A DNA stretch of 64,000 nucleotides from Mycobacterium sp. EPa45 (GCF_001021385.1 NZ_CP011773.1:4340001-4404000), one strand, 5' to 3'. Counted from the stretch's first letter, positions 25,590 through 33,994 are shown. Numbers and translations are program-made. The notes: generated by a model not told the origin, from the letters alone.

Positions 25590-26239
25590 CCCACCCCGCG
25601 AATGGTCTCGATGGTGCTGGTGCCGAACGGAATGTCGATCTTGCGGCGAAGGTAACGAACATAGACCTCGACGATATTGTCGGGCCCTTCGTAATGCGGA
25701 TCCCAGACCCTGTGGAGTATGTCAGCCTTCGTGCACACCGCATCCTTATTGCGCATCAGGTAGGCGAGCAGGCTAAATTCCCTGGGGCTCAGATCAATTG
25801 GAGCACCCGCACGTTCAACCACATGGCGTACGGGATCGAGTGTGAGATCACCGGCAGTCATCACAACCGGCCGCTCCGGCGCGCCACGGCGGGCCAGCGC
25901 ATGCAGCCGAGCAACCAGAACGACAAAGGAGAACGGTTTGACCAGATAGTCGTCGGCCCCCAACGCGAAAGCGTCGGCCTGGTCATACTCACCATCCTTG
26001 GCAGTCAGCATCAACACCGGGGTCCACACGCTACGGGCACGCAGGCGGCGAAGCACCTCATAGCCACTCAACTCCGGCACCATGATGTCCAAAACGATGA
26101 CATCGAAATGGTTTTCGGTCGCCTCCCACAAACCCTCGGTCCCCGTCGCGACATGCACGACAATGAATCCTTCCGCGCCGAGCCCCAGTTTCAGACTCGA
26201 TGCCACGTGCGGTTCATCCTCGACCAGCAGAATCTTCAT
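25550..26239 (-). CDS. OmpR/PhoB-family response regulator
   Basis: The 229-residue protein starts at ATG 26239. Receiver domain: acidic pair in LLVEDEPHV, phospho-acceptor Asp in VIVLDIMVPELSG, Thr in LMLTAKD, Lys in YLVKPF. The C-terminal winged helix has DLTLDPVRHVVERAG, LSPREFSLLAYLMRN and VEVYVRYLRRKID..IRGVGYRL. It is intact and presumably paired with the kinase at 24153. The two are read towards each other, so they cannot share one mRNA. Confidence 0.95.
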   Translation of the reverse strand: MKILLVEDEPHVASSLKLGLGAEGFIVVHVATGTEGLWEATENHFDVIVLDIMVPELSGYEVLRRLRARSVWTPVLMLTAKDGEYDQADAFALGADDYLVKPFSFVVLVARLHALARRGAPERPVVMTAGDLTLDPVRHVVERAGAPIDLSPREFSLLAYLMRNKDAVCTKADILHRVWDPHYEGPDNIVEVYVRYLRRKIDIPFGTSTIETIRGVGYRLESGVVAAGN

Positions 26240-26495
26240 CCCGTGTGGCCCCTCCGACCGAATCGCACATACCTACGGCACCGTAACGCCGGACGGCCGG
26301 CGCGCCATCGCTAGGGCAGAGTATCCGCACGGGGTCAACGAGAGCAGATCTCCACTATGGCGCGCCGGCCTCCATCGGCTGACCCACTACAGGTCCGAGG
26401 CGTTGAGCCGGCCCCCGACTCGCCGCTTCCGACGCCGCTGAGGATGACAACACGGTGCTGAGAGTTCGCTGAACGGCCACGTCGCCCATCACGGG

Positions 26496-27134
26496 TCAGT
26501 TCATGTTCCAGGGTTCGCCGTAGGTGGTGACGCTGTCGCCGGCCTTGGAGATCAGGCGGGCGAAGGGCCGCAGCAGCACGCCGCCGGCCGCGCCGGTGAC
26601 GGTGCCGTGGGCGTTGGCCACGGCCACCGAGCCGTTGGGGCCCGAGACGTCCACCGAGAAGGTGGCGACTTCCTGGATACCGGGGCCGTTGCCCAGGTCG
26701 GCGCTGATCGACACACCCGGGAACAGGTTCGGGGTGATCACCTGGGCGAGCGGGTTGAAGTTGGTCGGCGAGATGCTCACATCGTCGAGCAGGATGTTGG
26801 GGGTGGTGTAGCTGAAGTTGATACCCACACCGAGTGACCACGGGAAGCCGACCTGGTAGCCCAGCTCCAAGGTGCCCGCGAACTTATCCGCCGCCGGGCC
26901 GACCACGCTGTAGACGGCCTTGCCGGAGTGGAACCACTCACGGGTGAGCCGGTTGCGGTCCAGGGGGAACACACCGTTGAGGAAGGTGTCCCACTGCTGA
27001 ATCGTCATCGTGCGGCCACCGCCGTCAACCAGACTCAGCTCGTTGTCCAAACCTGCGTGCGAAGTGCCCGTCCCGACAAACAACGCCGCGACGGCGGCGA
27101 TCATCGCCACCAGCATTCGACCGATGATCTTCAT
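26496..27134 (-). CDS. MspA-family octameric porin
   Basis: The 212-residue precursor has a 27-residue signal peptide ending GTSHA; the mature chain begins GLDNELSLVDGGGRT. The mature sequence follows M. smegmatis MspA closely: QQWDTFLNGVFPLDRNRLTREWFHSG, the GFPWSLGVGINFSYTTPNIL strand, VITPNLFPGVSISADLGNGP, and the end SVTTYGEPWNMN. It forms an outer-membrane pore for small hydrophilic solutes. In the constriction loop the two adjacent Asp residues (D90/D91 in MspA) are kept (NILLDDVSI), but the third acidic residue (D93) is Ser, so ion selectivity may differ. The gene is read leftward from a roughly 350-bp gap. Confidence 0.97.
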   Translation of the reverse strand: MKIIGRMLVAMIAAVAALFVGTGTSHAGLDNELSLVDGGGRTMTIQQWDTFLNGVFPLDRNRLTREWFHSGKAVYSVVGPAADKFAGTLELGYQVGFPWSLGVGINFSYTTPNILLDDVSISPTNFNPLAQVITPNLFPGVSISADLGNGPGIQEVATFSVDVSGPNGSVAVANAHGTVTGAAGGVLLRPFARLISKAGDSVTTYGEPWNMN

Positions 27135-27488
27135 GTTCCTCCGTCACCGTTGTCGCGACCGCACCTGTATGCCGGTCACCGTGTGGACATCACCTGAGCC
27201 ATGCCCGCGGTCATAAACGAACGAGCCGGCGCGTAACTCAATACCGGGCGTTCAGCGTTGAACGTCCGGGCGGCGAGCATCGCACCACGGCGCTGAGAGG
27301 ACGCTGAAAACCGGGTCTGCACCCAGCCGCACACCTTGCTGCCCAGACCGTCAGGGCCCATCACTTTCGGCCGCCGAAATAACGGCCCGGCGAACCACCT
27401 CACACTGGCACCAACACGCCCCACGCGCATCATCGACGAATGCCGATGCCTCGCAGCACCAACGCTCTGCGTATTCGTGGCGATCGCG
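27135..27488. other. Upstream region of the porin gene
   Basis: About 350 bp without a convincing gene. It holds the porin promoter and probably the long 5' leader typical of msp genes. No hairpin or box could be assigned by eye. Confidence 0.4.
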
Positions 27489-27842
27489 CTAGTGGCCGGC
27501 TTTGACTTGGGGGACCGCCTTTTCGACCGGCAGCACGTTGGTCGGTGTCGTCGAGACAACGGTGCCGCCCATGTTCATGCCGGGTACGTTCGGTGGATCG
27601 AAGGTTGAATTGTGGTTACCGCTCGCTATGAGTGCACCGGGCCCCCCGCGGACGGTGCCTTCGTCGACGCTGGTGTCGTGCTGGGCCAGGGTGATTGCCG
27701 CAGCGGCCAGTATGGCGCCGAAGCCAACGATCGTCCCAAAGACCTTGAGCCGGGACCCGGACGCGCGGCGCGGTGTCGACTGTCGGCAGTCAGCCTGTTT
27801 GGCCGATGAATCTGGGGCTGCACTCTGTCGGTTCCACATCAT
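27489..27842 (-). CDS. Single-pass membrane protein, mycobacterial, function unknown
   Basis: The 117-residue protein starts at ATG 27842 behind GGAAAGGAACCCC. One transmembrane helix (VFGTIVGFGAILAAAAITLAQ, about residues 34-54) follows a basic cytosolic segment. The outer part is rich in Gly, Pro and Thr, with the motif FDPPNVPGMNMGGTVV near residue 85. Small anchored proteins of this build recur in fast-growing mycobacteria. The role is unknown. Confidence 0.6.
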   Translation of the reverse strand: MMWNRQSAAPDSSAKQADCRQSTPRRASGSRLKVFGTIVGFGAILAAAAITLAQHDTSVDEGTVRGGPGALIASGNHNSTFDPPNVPGMNMGGTVVSTTPTNVLPVEKAVPQVKAGH

Positions 27843-28626
27843 CGTGGGGTTCCTTTCCTGATAACGCCGGCGGGTTGTTGTCCCGACCGGCCTCGATCGC
27901 TGTTAGCCGGCCCATTGCTCTAGCGCCCAACAGGTGTGATGACGTGGGCGTATCCCTCGCCTGCCCGGGCACGGGCGATTGCCCGGAAATGGCTTTTCCG
28001 AGCAACGTGGTGCGTCCCTTCCGCGGCTGGCCGAGCTGAGACCGCACGGCGTCAGCAGGCCGAGGGACTCGACAAACGGGAGGTGCACTGAACCGTTGGC
28101 CGAACTGAATTGGCTTGCATCCGAGTCGAATTGGCCTGCAGTTACTTGGACATCCGGACGACGTTGCCTGCAGCTAGGCACCGGCACTCCCGCGCCGCCG
28201 CGTTCGAGCCGGATTCTGCATGCTGCATGCTCGCACTCAGGGGCTTAAAGCCCGCTGAAGGGCGTCTGGGAGGGCGGTCGCATTTCCCCTGCTCGCAGCT
28301 GTGAATTCACCGCAGATTAGCTGGACCTCGCGGCCGGCGCTGCTCAAGCCATCGCGCGCTCCCTGCGCTGAACGCCGCGGACCCGGGCCGATGACGTCTC
28401 TCGACTCTCTTGACGCCATGGTCCGCCTGGGGCGGCTCGCCACCAGATCGGCGACCGCAACATCGTGGGCGGTAGCGACGTTGCCGTAGCGGTGGGCGGC
28501 GACACTCGAAGTGACGCTGAAAGTCTCGGCGTCACAGTTGCATCCGGGATGTCGGCTTCGCAATGGACTAACGCAACCTGTCCAGTCCCTGCGCAGAAGC
28601 GGTAGTGATCGGCTGCCCAAATGGCT
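27843..28626. other. Gene-poor stretch before the third att copy
   Basis: About 780 bp in which no frame looks like a real gene on either strand. One leftward open frame (28237-28620) contains a helix-like SSVAAHRYGNVATAHDVAVADLVA segment, but it lacks a credible start and relatives. It may be degraded island DNA. Confidence 0.4.
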
Positions 28627-28810
28627 CGACTTGCGTTGCCGTTTATTCGGCGATTATGACCAAGAATCGATCGGATACGGCCGGTCCGGGACCGAATCAG
28701 CCAGAACAAAAAACCACCGTCTACCAGCACAAACGATCGCCCTTCGGGAACCCTTCGGTGCCCCAGATCCCAAATCCCTAGGTCGCAGGTTCGATTCCTG
28801 CCGGGGGCGC
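28627..28810 (+). repeat. att-proximal repeat, copy at island 2/3 boundary (contains att copy 3)
   Basis: A 184-bp segment similar to 46891-47073 by eye. Shared stretches include TTTATTCGGCG / TTATTCGGCG, ATGACCAAGAATCGA and the tRNA-Arg 3' end. Positions 28773-28810 are an exact 38-bp match to the att core of island 1. The bases upstream of it cannot form a tRNA 5' half. The IS481-type element lies directly after it. Confidence 0.8.
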
Positions 28811-28812
28811 TG

Positions 28813-30124
28813 TGTGATGTCTCGAGACACCGTTGACAGGTGTCTCGGGACATCATTTACATCTGGGGTTTGTTGGTGGGGCTGTTTCCGGGTTTTACGC
28901 CGCGTGGTTGGTAGTCGCGGTGGGGGTCGAGGGTGAGTTTGCGGATGAGTTTTCCGCTGTCGCGGGCCAGGACGCGGATGTCGCGGTCGTTGATGAGCAC
29001 GATGACGTGGGTGCCGCGGAGGTGTTTGGACAGTCCGATGTGGTGTAGGCGGCTGTTGTAGCGGAGGGTGATGACGCCGGCGGCGTCGATGGTGTCGTGG
29101 CGGACGCGGAAGTGCGGCGGGATTTGGTAACCGGTGGGGAAGGCTTTGGGGCGGGCGGTGAAGGCCTCGGTCGGGGTGCGCCGCTGCAGGGCTCGGTGGG
29201 GCCTGGTGTTGTTGTAGTGTTCGGCGAATTCGTTGAGCTGGCTTTGTAATTCGTCGATCGTGCTGGTTGCGGGTAGCGCGTTGAGCCGCTTGTTGAGTGT
29301 TTGGTGCAAGCGTTCGATCTTGCCGCAGGTTTGTGGGTGGTAGGGCCGGGAGTTGATGTAGTTGATGCCCAGTTCGCCGAGCAGGATTTGCAGGGCGGTG
29401 CGGCCGCCGCGTCGGGGTGTGGCGGTGAATACCGCACCGTTGTCGGTGAGTACAGCGGCGGGAACACCCCAGGTGGTGAAGGCTTCGGTGAAGGCCTCGA
29501 CGACGTGGATGCCGGTGATGGTGCGGCGGGCGAGCGAAGTGATGGCCAGACGGGAGTGGTCGTCGATGAGGTTGAGGATTTCGACGGTGGTGTGATCGGC
29601 GAGGCGCCAGTGGGTGACGTCAGCTTGCCAGCATTGGTTGGGCAGGTCGGCTTCGAAGCGTTTCCAGCTTGAGCGGGGGCGTTTTTGGGGTTGTGGGGTG
29701 ATGAAGCCCCGTCGTGACAGCACCCGCCAGATGGTGGAAATCGCGGGTGAATCGACGACTTCGGGGTCGCGGCGTAGGTATTCGGCGATGGTGGTGGCTC
29801 CGGCGTCGTAGCCCTCTTTGTGCAGCGTTTTGCGCAGCCTGATGATGCGTTCTTCAAGGTCGGCGTCGATGGCGCGGGGGTTGGTATGGGGGCGGCGTGA
29901 CCGGGGTTCGAAGGCGGCCGCCCCGTCGGCTTCGTAGCGTTTGACGAGTTGGTGGACCCAGTAGCGGGAGACCTCGTAGTCGCGGGCGACTTCGCTTTTG
30001 CTGCGCCCTTCCAGGACTACCGCGGTGATGACAAGCTGGGCCTTGGACATGGGCTGACCTCCCGAAAAGCCGAGGTGTCAACTATGTCCCGAGACAGCTG
30101 CCAACTATGTCGTGAAACCAGACA
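28813..30124. mobile_element. IS481-family insertion sequence
   Basis: A 1312-bp element bounded by TGT...ACA ends. Imperfect terminal inverted repeats of about 50 bp share GTGTCTCGGGACATC-type blocks (28813-28862 and 30075-30124). A 15-bp direct repeat CTGCCGGGGGCGCTG flanks it (28798-28812 and 30125-30139), which is the likely target duplication. It therefore split the tRNA-derived att copy. One transposase fills it. Confidence 0.88.
28857..30050 (-). CDS. IS481-family transposase
   Basis: The 397-residue protein starts at ATG 30050. An N-terminal helix-turn-helix (SKSEVARDYEVSRYWVHQLVKRY) is followed by an rve integrase core. The DDE residues are Asp in WQADVTHWRL, Asp in AVLTDNGAVF and Glu in GKIERLHQTLNKRL. 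LNEFAEHYNNTRPHRAL follows, as usual in IS481. The reading frame is intact, so the element may be active. Confidence 0.95.
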   Translation of the reverse strand: MSKAQLVITAVVLEGRSKSEVARDYEVSRYWVHQLVKRYEADGAAAFEPRSRRPHTNPRAIDADLEERIIRLRKTLHKEGYDAGATTIAEYLRRDPEVVDSPAISTIWRVLSRRGFITPQPQKRPRSSWKRFEADLPNQCWQADVTHWRLADHTTVEILNLIDDHSRLAITSLARRTITGIHVVEAFTEAFTTWGVPAAVLTDNGAVFTATPRRGGRTALQILLGELGINYINSRPYHPQTCGKIERLHQTLNKRLNALPATSTIDELQSQLNEFAEHYNNTRPHRALQRRTPTEAFTARPKAFPTGYQIPPHFRVRHDTIDAAGVITLRYNSRLHHIGLSKHLRGTHVIVLINDRDIRVLARDSGKLIRKLTLDPHRDYQPRGVKPGNSPTNKPQM

Positions 30125-30161
30125 CTGCCGGGGGCGCTGGTCAAGGTTTGGGATCGTACGG

Positions 30162-30776
30162 TTAGCGCCGTTTGGGCCTTTGAGCGCGCGACCTGGGCTC
30201 GAGGGCATCGAGATAAGCCTCGAATGCCTTGATGAGCCGGCGGTGCCCCATCTTCACGTGGACAGTTTCCTCAAGACTCAGGATCTTGGGAATGCTCGTG
30301 ACCAAAAGCACCATGGCGTCCGGTGGGAAAGTGTCGCCCAGGAACGTGAAGTCGCGGTACTTCGCCTTGAGTGCCGCGAGTTGCATCGTGCGAATGCGTT
30401 CGGTTCCCGCGGAGATGTCGGGGATGAGCGAGGGTCTGCGGGCGCCCAGCGCGACGATCTCAGTCCCCAGCGCGCCAGCGGCTTCACCCCAGCTGTACTC
30501 CCAGAGCACGCGCAATGGCTCGTTCGGCCGACGCCGCAGCGCGTCATCCCATCTGTCGGCCTGCCGCCCAATCAGGCGCCCGATCGTGGCCGCGAAAAGG
30601 CTGTCTATCGTCGGAAAGTAGTACTGCACCAAGCTGGGAGTCACTGCGGCTTGGGCGGCAACCGCACGGTAACTCACGTTGGCCTGACCTTTTTCGAACA
30701 ACACCTTCTCGGAAGCGTCGAGCAGCTCGTCCAGGGTGGCCTCGGCGCCTAGTCGCCGATTGGCAGCCGTTGCAAT
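30162..30776 (-). CDS. TetR-family regulator (apparent ATT start)
   Basis: The protein is 204 residues when started at ATT 30776, preceded by GGGAGGGGGCG; a stop codon lies seven codons upstream. From ATT it reads MATAANRRLGAEATLDELLDA, which lines up with the TetR at 36006 (MATSSRRVGAE...). The first standard start in frame (GTG near 30710) would delete part of helix 1. Helix-turn-helix: NVSYRAVAAQAAVTPSLVQYYFPT. The C-terminus is basic. It sits at the left end of the P450/SDR island and probably regulates part of it. Confidence 0.8.
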   Translation of the reverse strand: MATAANRRLGAEATLDELLDASEKVLFEKGQANVSYRAVAAQAAVTPSLVQYYFPTIDSLFAATIGRLIGRQADRWDDALRRRPNEPLRVLWEYSWGEAAGALGTEIVALGARRPSLIPDISAGTERIRTMQLAALKAKYRDFTFLGDTFPPDAMVLLVTSIPKILSLEETVHVKMGHRRLIKAFEAYLDALEPRSRAQRPKRR

Positions 30777-30838
30777 CGCCCCCTCCCACTACGTCAATGC
30801 CCCGGGTGCCAATCGGCGCCAGTTGTGAGCAAGACTCG

Positions 30839-30853
30839 CGCAGTTTAACTGCG
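30839..30853. promoter_or_regulatory. Palindrome upstream of the TetR gene
   Basis: CGCAGTT-T-AACTGCG is a perfect 7-bp inverted repeat with one central base, 62 bp upstream of the TetR start and 40 bp after the preceding gene. It is a candidate autoregulatory site. It differs from the TGTACGA-type palindromes elsewhere in the island. Confidence 0.45.
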
Positions 30854-30893
30854 TGCAAGGCCAAGTCGGCCCGGACGAGCGGCGTGGCATTGC

Positions 30894-31499
30894 CTACCCG
30901 TCATCCCTGGCCGTCCGAATCAGGGCGGCGACCGCGTCCCGTAGGTCGTCGTCAAGGGCGATGCCCAAGGCTTCCACCATCCACGCGACCGTCGTGTACG
31001 CACCTGCAGTGAAGATGACGTCAAGAATCTGTTGGTTGTCGAGGTGCGTGCTCAGCACCGTCCACGTGTCATCGCTGATCGACCCGTGCGCGATAAGTCC
31101 GTCCACGGCGCGCATCAGGGACGCGTCGACGTCATCCCAGACCGGCGAGTCCGGACCCCATGCAACACCTGCTATTTCAAAATCTGTCAGGCCTGCATCC
31201 CGCGCCATCAGCACATGCTGGGCCCATTCGTAACTGGACTGCTGCAAGACGGCGACACGCATGATGACCAGTTCACGTTGACGCTCGGTCAAGGTGGTGG
31301 CACGCAGTAGGTGGCCGTTGAGAGTGCAGAACGCTCGCGCGAGCGCGGGATGGTGCGCAAGCGTGCCCAGGATATTGAGGCCTTTCGGCCGCCCCTCACT
31401 AACCAGGTCATAGTGTGGCTTCGGCGGCCTCGTCGCTTTTAGGGTGTCGCTCATCTCCAGTGGCCATCTGTCGCTTGTCAGCGGTTCTATCCGTGCCAT
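30894..31499 (-). CDS. Carboxymuconolactone-decarboxylase-like protein 1
   Basis: The 201-residue protein starts at ATG 31499 (MARIEPLTSDRW). The AhpD/CMD-type core has LGTLAHHPALARAFCTLNGHLL, TLTERQRELVIMRVAVLQQSSYEWAQHVLMARDAGLTD and the C-terminal LDVIFTAGAYTTVAWMVEALGI. The CxxC of AhpD peroxidase partners is absent; ERQRELVIMRVA..YEWAQH is the CMD-type pattern. A second member lies at 45640. These proteins often accompany ring-degradation genes. It is read divergently from the first P450, with operators between them. Confidence 0.8.
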   Translation of the reverse strand: MARIEPLTSDRWPLEMSDTLKATRPPKPHYDLVSEGRPKGLNILGTLAHHPALARAFCTLNGHLLRATTLTERQRELVIMRVAVLQQSSYEWAQHVLMARDAGLTDFEIAGVAWGPDSPVWDDVDASLMRAVDGLIAHGSISDDTWTVLSTHLDNQQILDVIFTAGAYTTVAWMVEALGIALDDDLRDAVAALIRTARDDG

Positions 31500-31602
31500 C
31501 TCGCAAGTCCGCTCCCGCCAGGAGGTGGGTCCGCCACCCGTTGTCATTTGAAAATAGTTTGTACAAGCCGCAATTCAAACGATACGCCGTACGCCTTGCG
31601 CT

Positions 31603-31633
31603 TGTACACCTGTATGAACTATACACTTGTACA
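31603..31633. promoter_or_regulatory. TGTAC-type operator pair between CMD-like gene and P450
   Basis: TGTACACCTGTATG (31603-31616) and TATACACTTGTACA (31620-31633) lie in the divergent promoter region. The second agrees at 10 of 14 positions with TATACGATCGTACA at 35946. A further TTGTACAAG lies at 31559-31567. They are likely sites for one of the island's TetR proteins. Confidence 0.55.
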
Positions 31634-31673
31634 GGCGAGGCGGCGGCCTCCACGGAATGATGAGGGAGTCTTG

Positions 31674-33002
31674 GTGGTCAACGACGAACGTCATGTGGAG
31701 GGTCGAACGTCGGAGGCTGCGGGCACAGGCTTGGCGGATCTGAAGGCCGCCGACTTCTTCACCGACACCGCACTGGTCACCGACCCGTACCGATACTTCG
31801 ACACGCTGCGATCGCGATGCCCGGTACAGCCGGTTGCCCACCCGGGAGTGGTCGCGGTCACGGGGTACAACGAGGCGGTCGAGGTTTACCGCGACGCAGC
31901 CACCTACTCGTCGTGCAACGCGGTGGGCGGCCCCTTTCCGCCAGTTGTAACGCCGTCACCCGCAGTCACCGACATCACCGAGGTCATCAACAGCTCCCGC
32001 GACCAGTGGCCGTTCAGCGAGTTCATGGTGACCATGGACGGGGAGAACCACGAAGCCCAACGAACCCTGCTGCGCAAGCTGCTGACACCGCGCCGGCTGA
32101 AGGAGAACGAGGCGGCGCTGGCAGGCATCGCCGACCGATGCATGGACGTGTTCATCGGCACCGGCCGGTGCGAAGTGGTTAACGAGTACGGCAAACCGTT
32201 CACCACATGGGCCATCGCCGACCTGCTCGGTGTGCCCGAGGAGGATCGTGCGGAGGTCCAGCAGGTGTTGGTGGGGAGCACGATTAGCGTCGTTGGCCAA
32301 GAGGAGACCCTTCCCGTAAACCCGCTGGAGTTCCTCTTCCAGAAGTTCGGGGAGTACGTCAAAGACCGGCGTACGAACCCCCGCGACGACATGCTGACCC
32401 AGTTGGCCACCGCCACCTATGAAGATGGCTCGCTGCCGGAGGTCGATGCCATAGTGCGAACAGCGACGTTCATCTTCGGCGCGGGCCAGGACACGTCCGC
32501 CCGAATGTTGGCCGCCGCTCTTCGATTTATTGCGGAGGACAAAGGGATTCAGCAACGGCTGCGAGCTGACCGCCGGCTCATCCCGGAGTTCATCGAAGAA
32601 GTGCTTCGGCTCGAGAGCCCCACGATGAGTGACTTCAGGCTGGCCCGCGTCGCAACCACGCTCGGCGGCGTCGACATCGCGGCCGGCACCACGGTGATGA
32701 TCCACCCCGGGGCCGCCAATCGTGACGACACCCATTTCGAGCGACCCACCGAGTGTCTGCTTGGCCGGAGCAACGTACGCGAACACATCGCGTTCGGCCG
32801 GGGCGCACACTCCTGCCCGGGCGGCCCACTGGCCCGTGCCGAGGGCCGCGTCACGCTGGAACGTTTTCTGCACCGCACCAGCGACATCTCCCTCTCCGAG
32901 TCCCACCACGGACCCGAGGGTCGGCGCCACTTCGACTACGACCCCACCTTCATCGTCCGTGGACTGAGCAACCTTCACCTGGTGCTGACCCCGGTTGACT
33001 GA
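31674..33002 (+). CDS. Cytochrome P450 (first of three)
   Basis: The protein is 442 residues from GTG 31674; the adjacent TTG 31671 is equally well placed behind GAGGGAG. The I-helix oxygen-binding motif is GAGQDTS, the K-helix ExxR is in EEVLRLES, and the heme loop is FGRGAHSCPGGPLAR with the Cys ligand. TMDGENHEAQRTLLRKLLTP is the C-helix region. It is a soluble bacterial class I P450 needing ferredoxin; a frameshifted ferredoxin gene follows downstream. The substrate is unknown, probably a terpenoid, steroid or alicyclic compound. Confidence 0.95.
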   Translation: MVNDERHVEGRTSEAAGTGLADLKAADFFTDTALVTDPYRYFDTLRSRCPVQPVAHPGVVAVTGYNEAVEVYRDAATYSSCNAVGGPFPPVVTPSPAVTDITEVINSSRDQWPFSEFMVTMDGENHEAQRTLLRKLLTPRRLKENEAALAGIADRCMDVFIGTGRCEVVNEYGKPFTTWAIADLLGVPEEDRAEVQQVLVGSTISVVGQEETLPVNPLEFLFQKFGEYVKDRRTNPRDDMLTQLATATYEDGSLPEVDAIVRTATFIFGAGQDTSARMLAAALRFIAEDKGIQQRLRADRRLIPEFIEEVLRLESPTMSDFRLARVATTLGGVDIAAGTTVMIHPGAANRDDTHFERPTECLLGRSNVREHIAFGRGAHSCPGGPLARAEGRVTLERFLHRTSDISLSESHHGPEGRRHFDYDPTFIVRGLSNLHLVLTPVD

Positions 33003-33030
33003 CAAGACATTTCGATAGAGAGCAGGATGC

Positions 33031-33777
33031 ATGAGCAGAGTCGCCGTGGTTACGGGCGGAGCGTCCGGTATCGGTGCCGCCATTAGCCGGCGTCTGGCTA
33101 GGCGAGGCGACAAGATCGCGATCCTCGACCTGGAGGGGGACATCCTTGCGCAGCATCTCTCGGCACTGCAGGACGAGGGTTGTGACGCACGGGGATACGA
33201 GGTCGACATCACCGACCGGTCGGGCGTACAGGAGGCAATTACTTCGGCCCGTGTCGAACTCGGCCCGATCCATATCGCGGTCACCAGCGCCGGCATCACT
33301 TCTCACTCAGCATTCACTGAACTCAGCCTCGAACAATGGAATCGCACGTTGGCCATCAATCTGACCGGGACGTTCAACTGCGTGCAGGCCGCGATTCCCG
33401 ACATGATCGACGCCGGCTGGGGCCGCGTCGTCATGATCTCCTCGGCCGCCGGACAAACAGCCGCACCCGGACAAGCCGACTACGTGGCATCCAAGGGAGG
33501 CGTCATCGCGCTGACGAGAGCATTGGCGGCTGAGTTTGCCGCAAACGGGATTACGGTCAACACGATCCCACCGGCACTCGTCGACACCCCCATGGCCCGT
33601 GCCGCCGAAGCGGAGGGCACGTTGCCCGTCAGCCTGGACGACATCGGGGCGATGCTGCCGCTCAAGCGAGTGGGTACCGCGGACGATATTGCCGCCGCGT
33701 GCGAGTTCCTGTGCTCCGACGACGCCGGCTACATCACCGGGCAACAGATCAATGTCAACGGCGGGATCTACATGTGA
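33031..33777 (+). CDS. Short-chain dehydrogenase/reductase
   Basis: The 248-residue classical SDR starts at ATG 33031. The cofactor motif is TGGASGIG; the catalytic residues are the Ser in MISSAAGQTA and the Tyr and Lys in YVASKGG. The C-terminus VNGGIYM is complete. It is 28 bp after the P450 and overlaps the ferredoxin by GTGA, so it belongs to the same operon. It probably oxidises the alcohol made by the P450. It is a close relative of the SDR at 39434. Confidence 0.93.
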   Translation: MSRVAVVTGGASGIGAAISRRLARRGDKIAILDLEGDILAQHLSALQDEGCDARGYEVDITDRSGVQEAITSARVELGPIHIAVTSAGITSHSAFTELSLEQWNRTLAINLTGTFNCVQAAIPDMIDAGWGRVVMISSAAGQTAAPGQADYVASKGGVIALTRALAAEFAANGITVNTIPPALVDTPMARAAEAEGTLPVSLDDIGAMLPLKRVGTADDIAAACEFLCSDDAGYITGQQINVNGGIYM

Positions 33778-33994
33778 CCGAACACGTCACCGTCCACGTG
33801 AACCCGAGCCTGTGCGAAGGGCACGGAACCTGCACCGAGTTGTCGCCGCGTGCTTTCAACCTCGGTGACGAAGACGTCGCAACCGTCACGAGATCCACCC
33901 CGACGAACAGCACTGGCGCGACGTTCGTGCCGCCACCGCAGCATGTCCCCGTCAAGCCATCACGCTGACCTACGAGAAAGAGAGCGGGCAATGA
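33774..33994 (+). pseudogene. [3Fe-4S] ferredoxin gene with a frameshift
   Basis: The start is GTG 33774, overlapping the SDR stop. The first frame gives VNPSLCEGHGTCTELSPRAF and DEDVATVT. The frame then drifts, while the frame one base over gives EIHPDEQHWRDVRAAT and AACPRQAITL, the expected second half with the last Cys and CP. A single missing base near 33888 (GTCACGAG for GTC-x-ACGAG) joins them. The corrected stop TGA 33992-33994 overlaps ATG 33991 of the next gene, which supports the second frame as the native end. Without it the protein lacks a cluster ligand. Confidence 0.8.

Larger units (their letters stand above)
16495..28772. mobile_element. Inferred older island 2 between att copies 2 and 3
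   Basis: The stretch is bounded by the att copy at 16452-16494 and a 38-bp exact copy at 28773-28810. It starts with phage packaging genes cut short at the boundary, then an autoinhibited Fic gene, metal-transport-like genes, a two-component system and an MspA porin. No integrase remains. The island reading rests on the flanking repeats. The content from 20 to 28 kb could also be ordinary chromosome captured between two att copies. Confidence 0.5.

Noticed and set aside
27176..27559. Leftward frame upstream of the porin
   Set aside because: Highly basic composition typical of a shadow frame; it overlaps the better gene at 27489-27842.
28344..28856. Leftward 170-codon open frame across the third att copy
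   Set aside because: It reads through the tRNA-derived att core and IS end; composition and content are not protein-like.
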